Shown here piece by piece: positions 60,952 to 64,000 of a stretch of 64,000 bases of DNA. The notes beneath the pieces are model-generated. The model had not been told where the DNA came from, ran no database searches, and was given only the letters and a program-made list of their open reading frames with translations. Origin of the DNA: Streptomyces sp. RB17 (GTDB lineage: Bacteria; Actinomycetota; Actinomycetes; Streptomycetales; Streptomycetaceae); contig NZ_WEGL01000006.1 in the NCBI RefSeq assembly GCF_009604455.1, positions 1-64,000 of the forward strand, read 5' to 3'. The position numbers were made by a program, and so were the translations under genes. Positions within the stretch are counted from its first letter, which is position 1; the number at the start of each line of letters is the position of its first letter.

Positions 60952-61431
60952 CTACGCCGCTGTGGGGCCGGTGAGCGTCCACCCCGGCGCCTGCGGATGT
61001 GCCGTGAGGTCCTCGTGGCGGACCTCCCCACCGCATGCCCGGCAGGTCACGACCGGGACCAGTTCGTTGCCGCAGATGTGCTCGACGGCCATGGGCAGGT
61101 CGGCGCCCTTGCGGATGTGCCGGTCGCCCCACTCCTTGAGTGTCATCAGGACCGGCTCCAGTTCCAGGCCCGCCTGTGTGGCCCGGTACTCGAAGCGCTG
61201 CGGGCGCTCGCTGTAGACGCGCTTGGTGAGGATTCCGGCGTCCACGAGCCGGCGCAGCCGGGTGGCCAGGATGTCGCGCGGGGCGCCGATGTTGCGCACG
61301 AGCTGGTCGAAGCGGCCGTTGCCCAGGCACACCTCGCGCAGGACGAGCAGGGAGTACTTCTCGCCGACCAGCGCGAGGGCGTCGGCGATGGAGCAGGGGC
61401 GCGAGTCTTGCGGGGTCTTCCGTGCGGCCAT
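60952..61431 (-). CDS. HxlR family transcriptional regulator
   Basis: A 159-aa HxlR regulator: CSIADALALVGEKYSLLVLREVCLGNGRFDQLVRNIGAPRDILATRLRRLVDAGIL is the winged HTH, and VVTCRACGGEVRHEDLTAHP a C-terminal Cys pair with His that could bind metal. It diverges from the thiolase gene, whose promoter overlaps a probable HxlR site. ATG 61431. Confidence 0.9.
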   Translation of the reverse strand: MAARKTPQDSRPCSIADALALVGEKYSLLVLREVCLGNGRFDQLVRNIGAPRDILATRLRRLVDAGILTKRVYSERPQRFEYRATQAGLELEPVLMTLKEWGDRHIRKGADLPMAVEHICGNELVPVVTCRACGGEVRHEDLTAHPQAPGWTLTGPTAA

Positions 61432-61449
61432 GAGGGTCAGTCTAGAGGA

Positions 61450-61481
61450 GGGTTTGATTTTCCAACCCATCGAGCTATGGT
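61450..61481 (+). promoter_or_regulatory. Thiolase promoter with HxlR-like operator
   Basis: TTGATT (61454-61459), a 16-bp spacer and TATGGT (61476-61481) form a likely thiolase promoter. GGGTT-N9-AACCC (61450-61468) overlaps the -35 element, as expected for an HxlR repressor site. Confidence 0.6.
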
Positions 61482-61567
61482 GGGTTCGGATTTCCTACTC
61501 ACTGGTAGCTGCCGCAGCCCGCCGCCCGGCCCGCTGCGGACAGCCGGGCGGCCAAGGAGGCCCCGCC

Positions 61568-62746
61568 ATGCGCGACGCAGTGATCGTCGAAGCCGTACGC
61601 ACCCCCATCGGCAAGGGCAAGCCGAACGGCTCCCTCGCCCACGTGCACCCCGTGCAACTGCTCGCCCACACCCTGCGCGCTCTGGTCGAGCGCTCCGGCG
61701 TCGACCCGGCGCTGATCGACGACGTCATCGGCGGCACCGTGGACCAGGTCGGCGAGCAGGCCATGAACACCACCCGGTACGCCGTTCTGTCCGCCGGCTT
61801 CCCCGAGACGGTCCCGGCGACCACGGTGGACCGCCAGTGCGGCTCCTCCCAGCAGGCCGTGCACTTCGCCGCGCAGGGCGTCATGTCCGGGGCGTACGAC
61901 CTGGTGATCGCCTGCGGAGTGGAGTCGATGAGCCGAGTGCCGATGTGGTCCAACGTGCCCGCCGGCAAGGATCCGTTCGGGCCCGGCGTCGCCGAGCGCT
62001 ACCCCGAGGGCCTGGTCCCGCAGGGCATCAGCGCGGAGCTGATCGCCGCCAAGTGGTCCCTCACGCGCGCGCGGATGGACGAGTTCGCCGTCTCCTCCCA
62101 CCGCAAGGCCGCCGCGGCCTGGGACAAGGGCCTGTTCGACGCCGAGATCGCGCCGCTGGACGGCGTCGCCCGCGACGAGTGCGTCCGCCCCGGCAGCACC
62201 CCGGAGACCCTCGCCGGACTCAAGCCCGCCTACCACGACCCCGGCTTCGCCGAGCGCTTCCCGCAGATCGAGTGGAACGTGACCGCGGGCAACGCCAGCC
62301 CGATCAACGACGGTGCCTCCGCCGTGCTGATCACCTCCAGCGACACCGCGGCCCGCCTCGGTCTGCGCCCGCTCGCCCGCCTGCACAGCTTCGCCGTCAC
62401 CGGCTCCGACCCGCTGCTGATGCTCACCGGAGTCGTCCCGGCGACCGAGAAGGTGTTGCGCAAGGCGGGCCTGGCGGTGGCCGACATCGACCTCTTCGAG
62501 GTGAACGAGGCCTTCTCCAGCGTCGTCCTGGCCTGGCAGCAGGAGACCGGTGCCGATCTGGCGAAGGTCAATGTGCACGGCGGCGCGATCGCCCTCGGCC
62601 ACCCGCTCGGCGCCAGCGGCACCCGGCTGACCACCACTCTGGTCCACGCCATGCGCGAGCGGGGTGCCCGGTACGCCTTGCAGACCATGTGCGAGGCGGG
62701 CGGACTGGCCAATGCCATGATCCTGGAGGCCGTCCGACCGGTGTGA
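61568..62746 (+). CDS. Acetyl-CoA acetyltransferase (thiolase)
   Basis: A 392-aa thiolase for beta-ketoacyl-CoA cleavage or acetoacetyl-CoA synthesis. Catalytic Cys in DRQCGSSQQAVH, His in IALGHPLGASGTR, and C-terminal Cys in QTMCEAGGLANA, where many thiolases have CxGGG. ATG 61568 follows AAGGAGG. The divergent HxlR gene is the likely regulator. No partner CoA dehydrogenase or hydratase lies nearby. Confidence 0.93.
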   Translation: MRDAVIVEAVRTPIGKGKPNGSLAHVHPVQLLAHTLRALVERSGVDPALIDDVIGGTVDQVGEQAMNTTRYAVLSAGFPETVPATTVDRQCGSSQQAVHFAAQGVMSGAYDLVIACGVESMSRVPMWSNVPAGKDPFGPGVAERYPEGLVPQGISAELIAAKWSLTRARMDEFAVSSHRKAAAAWDKGLFDAEIAPLDGVARDECVRPGSTPETLAGLKPAYHDPGFAERFPQIEWNVTAGNASPINDGASAVLITSSDTAARLGLRPLARLHSFAVTGSDPLLMLTGVVPATEKVLRKAGLAVADIDLFEVNEAFSSVVLAWQQETGADLAKVNVHGGAIALGHPLGASGTRLTTTLVHAMRERGARYALQTMCEAGGLANAMILEAVRPV

Positions 62747-62758
62747 CCCCCTGGTCCC

Positions 62759-63526
62759 TTACCGGCCGCGCAGATGGTGACGCTTGCGCCAGGCCACCAC
62801 CGCGCCCAGCAGGGCCGGTGCGGCGATGGCGGCCATCGCGATCAGGAAGGCGGGAGACGTCGGCGCGGAGGCGCGGGCACCGGCGACCGCGTAGGCGGCG
62901 GTGTTCGGGATCGAACCGACGGCCGTGGCCAGTAGAAACGGCCACCAGCCCATGCGGGAGACGGCCGCGCAGTAGTTCGCCGCCCAGAACGGCACACCCG
63001 GGAAGAGCCGGGCAGCCAGCATGGACCGGAACCCGTGCCGGCTCAGCTGACCGTCGGCCGCCTTCAGCCAGCGGCCCCGCAGCAGCGGGCGCAGCGCGTC
63101 CTGCCCGAGAAGCCGGCCGAGCCCGAAGGCCACGCCCGCCCCGAGCACCGTGCCCGCCAGCGCCGTGGTCAGCCCCAGCTGCGAGCCGAACAGCGCGCCC
63201 GCCGCCAGGTTGAGCAAGGGGCGGGGCACGAACGCCACGGTGCACAGCCCGTACGCCACGCCGAACACCGCGGCCGCCGCGGCCCCGCCCAGCTGCGGCG
63301 GCCAGCCGTGCGTCAGCAGTCGCTGCGGCTCGAAGACCAGCACGCACGCGGCGGCACAGGCGAGCAGAGCGAGCAGCAGCGACAGCCGGGCATAGGGATG
63401 CGCCAGCGCCCGCGCACACCGCCCGGCGAGCCCGGCGCGGGGCGGGGGTGACACGGGTACGACGAGCTCCGTGGCGGCGGCCCGGGGAGGGGCCGTGGCG
63501 GTGCCAGAGCGGTTGGCATCGAGCAT
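62759..63526 (-). CDS. TVP38/TMEM64 family membrane protein
   Basis: A 255-aa protein with about six transmembrane helices. The family signature is seen in GTVLGAGVAFGLGRLLGQDALRPLLRGRW and RLFPGVPFWAANYCAAVSRMGWWPFLLATAVGSIPNTAAY. These SNARE-associated/DedA-like proteins are involved in membrane lipid or ion homeostasis. It converges with the thiolase gene. Confidence 0.9.
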   Translation of the reverse strand: MLDANRSGTATAPPRAAATELVVPVSPPPRAGLAGRCARALAHPYARLSLLLALLACAAACVLVFEPQRLLTHGWPPQLGGAAAAAVFGVAYGLCTVAFVPRPLLNLAAGALFGSQLGLTTALAGTVLGAGVAFGLGRLLGQDALRPLLRGRWLKAADGQLSRHGFRSMLAARLFPGVPFWAANYCAAVSRMGWWPFLLATAVGSIPNTAAYAVAGARASAPTSPAFLIAMAAIAAPALLGAVVAWRKRHHLRGR

Positions 63527-63582
63527 CCGGTGACATTAACCGACGAACGCGTGTGATCGCCGTCAAGCCTGGCGCACCGAGC

Positions 63583-63611
63583 GGGTCCGGGCACCCGTGG
63601 AACCCGGACCC
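63583..63611 (-). terminator. Terminator after the alcohol dehydrogenase gene
   Basis: GGGTCCGGG (63583-63591) pairs with CCCGGACCC (63603-63611), just beyond the minus-strand gene ending at 63625. Confidence 0.75.
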
Positions 63612-63624
63612 GTGGACCCGTGTC

Positions 63625-64000
63625 TCACGCGGCGAGCGCGTGACCGGGGTGCAGCACCACCTTGGTGTAGCCCTCGACCCGTTTGTCGAACTTCTCGTAC
63701 GCCTGCGGCGCCTGGTCCAGCGGCAGCTCGTGGGAGACCACGAAACTGGGCTTGGCGCGCCCGGCGATGATCAGGTCGCGCAGCTGGCGGTTGTACCGCT
63801 TGACGTTGCACTGACCGGTGCCCATCTGCTGGCCCTTCTCGAACATCTTGCCGATGGACACCAGTAGCTGGCCGTGCCGGGCGTGGTCGTCGGGACCGCC
63901 CGGGTCCGAGGGCACGTACAGGCCCGGCACGCCGAGCATGCCCGTCGGCCGTACCGTCTGGACCAGCGCGTTGAGGACGATGGCGGGTTCCTCGTGGCTG
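63625..64000 (-). CDS. Zinc-dependent alcohol/formaldehyde dehydrogenase, C-terminal part
   Basis: The last 124 codons of a medium-chain zinc dehydrogenase; the rest lies beyond the window. SHEEPAIVLNALVQTVRPTG, MLGVPGLYVPSDPGG and MGTGQCNVKRYNRQLRDLIIAGRAKPSFVVSHELPLDQAPQAYEKFDKR fit glutathione-independent formaldehyde dehydrogenases of Streptomyces. The zinc and NAD motifs would be in the missing half. The gene is truncated by the window edge, not broken. Confidence 0.88.
   Translation of the reverse strand, partial: SHEEPAIVLNALVQTVRPTGMLGVPGLYVPSDPGGPDDHARHGQLLVSIGKMFEKGQQMGTGQCNVKRYNRQLRDLIIAGRAKPSFVVSHELPLDQAPQAYEKFDKRVEGYTKVVLHPGHALAA

Overview
This window comes from the chromosome of a high-GC actinomycete, almost certainly a Streptomyces. 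The evidence is the very high GC content, frequent GTG starts, 4-base ATGA/GTGA gene overlaps, near-consensus TTGACN-N17-TAGAGT promoters, Streptomyces-type families such as DUF5999, and two copies of the GC-rich intergenic repeat common in that genus. No prophage, CRISPR array, tRNA or secondary-metabolite cluster is visible. From memory, the gene order resembles the S. coelicolor SCO134x-SCO139x region; I could not check this.

1-14.5 kb is conserved core. It starts with the 3' end of an rRNA operon (5S rRNA and terminator), then a PgsA-like phosphotransferase, a mannose-1-phosphate guanylyltransferase fused to a degenerate phosphomannomutase, DUF881-Sbp-DUF881, a GarA-like FHA protein, FtsR-type MerR, a bifunctional nuclease, a second MerR and dinB. 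A tandem glycine riboswitch and gcvP follow. The order matches the M. tuberculosis Rv1822-Rv1832 neighbourhood, without gcvH.

14-20.4 kb is a molybdenum block: modABC with 4-base overlaps, a di-TOBE protein, a small molybdopterin-binding protein, and an HTH-TOBE regulator behind a GATATA direct repeat. Between them lie two broken genes, the C-terminus of a xanthine-dehydrogenase-type subunit and a frameshifted PucR regulator. They look like the scar of a lost purine-catabolism locus.

20.4-34 kb is mixed: a large APC transporter, a universal stress protein, a xylan pair (GH43 and GH10) sharing a CGAA-N3-TTCG operator, a GCS2 ligase, a CPBP membrane protein, a PhzF protein, and PadR with its operator. 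34-43 kb holds three EamA exporters, two PPOX flavoproteins, a MocR and a LysR, suggesting a vitamin B6/amine export theme. One EamA gene has an attenuator-like leader with a 13-codon ORF.

43-64 kb holds a HipA-like kinase/DUF3037 pair, two SDRs, a peptide-binding lipoprotein, ung, a TetR/FAD-monooxygenase pair with two clear operators, lnt, uppP, an uncharacterised dehydrogenase-DUF6807-cupin operon, an HxlR/thiolase pair, a TVP38-family protein, and an alcohol dehydrogenase cut by the window edge.
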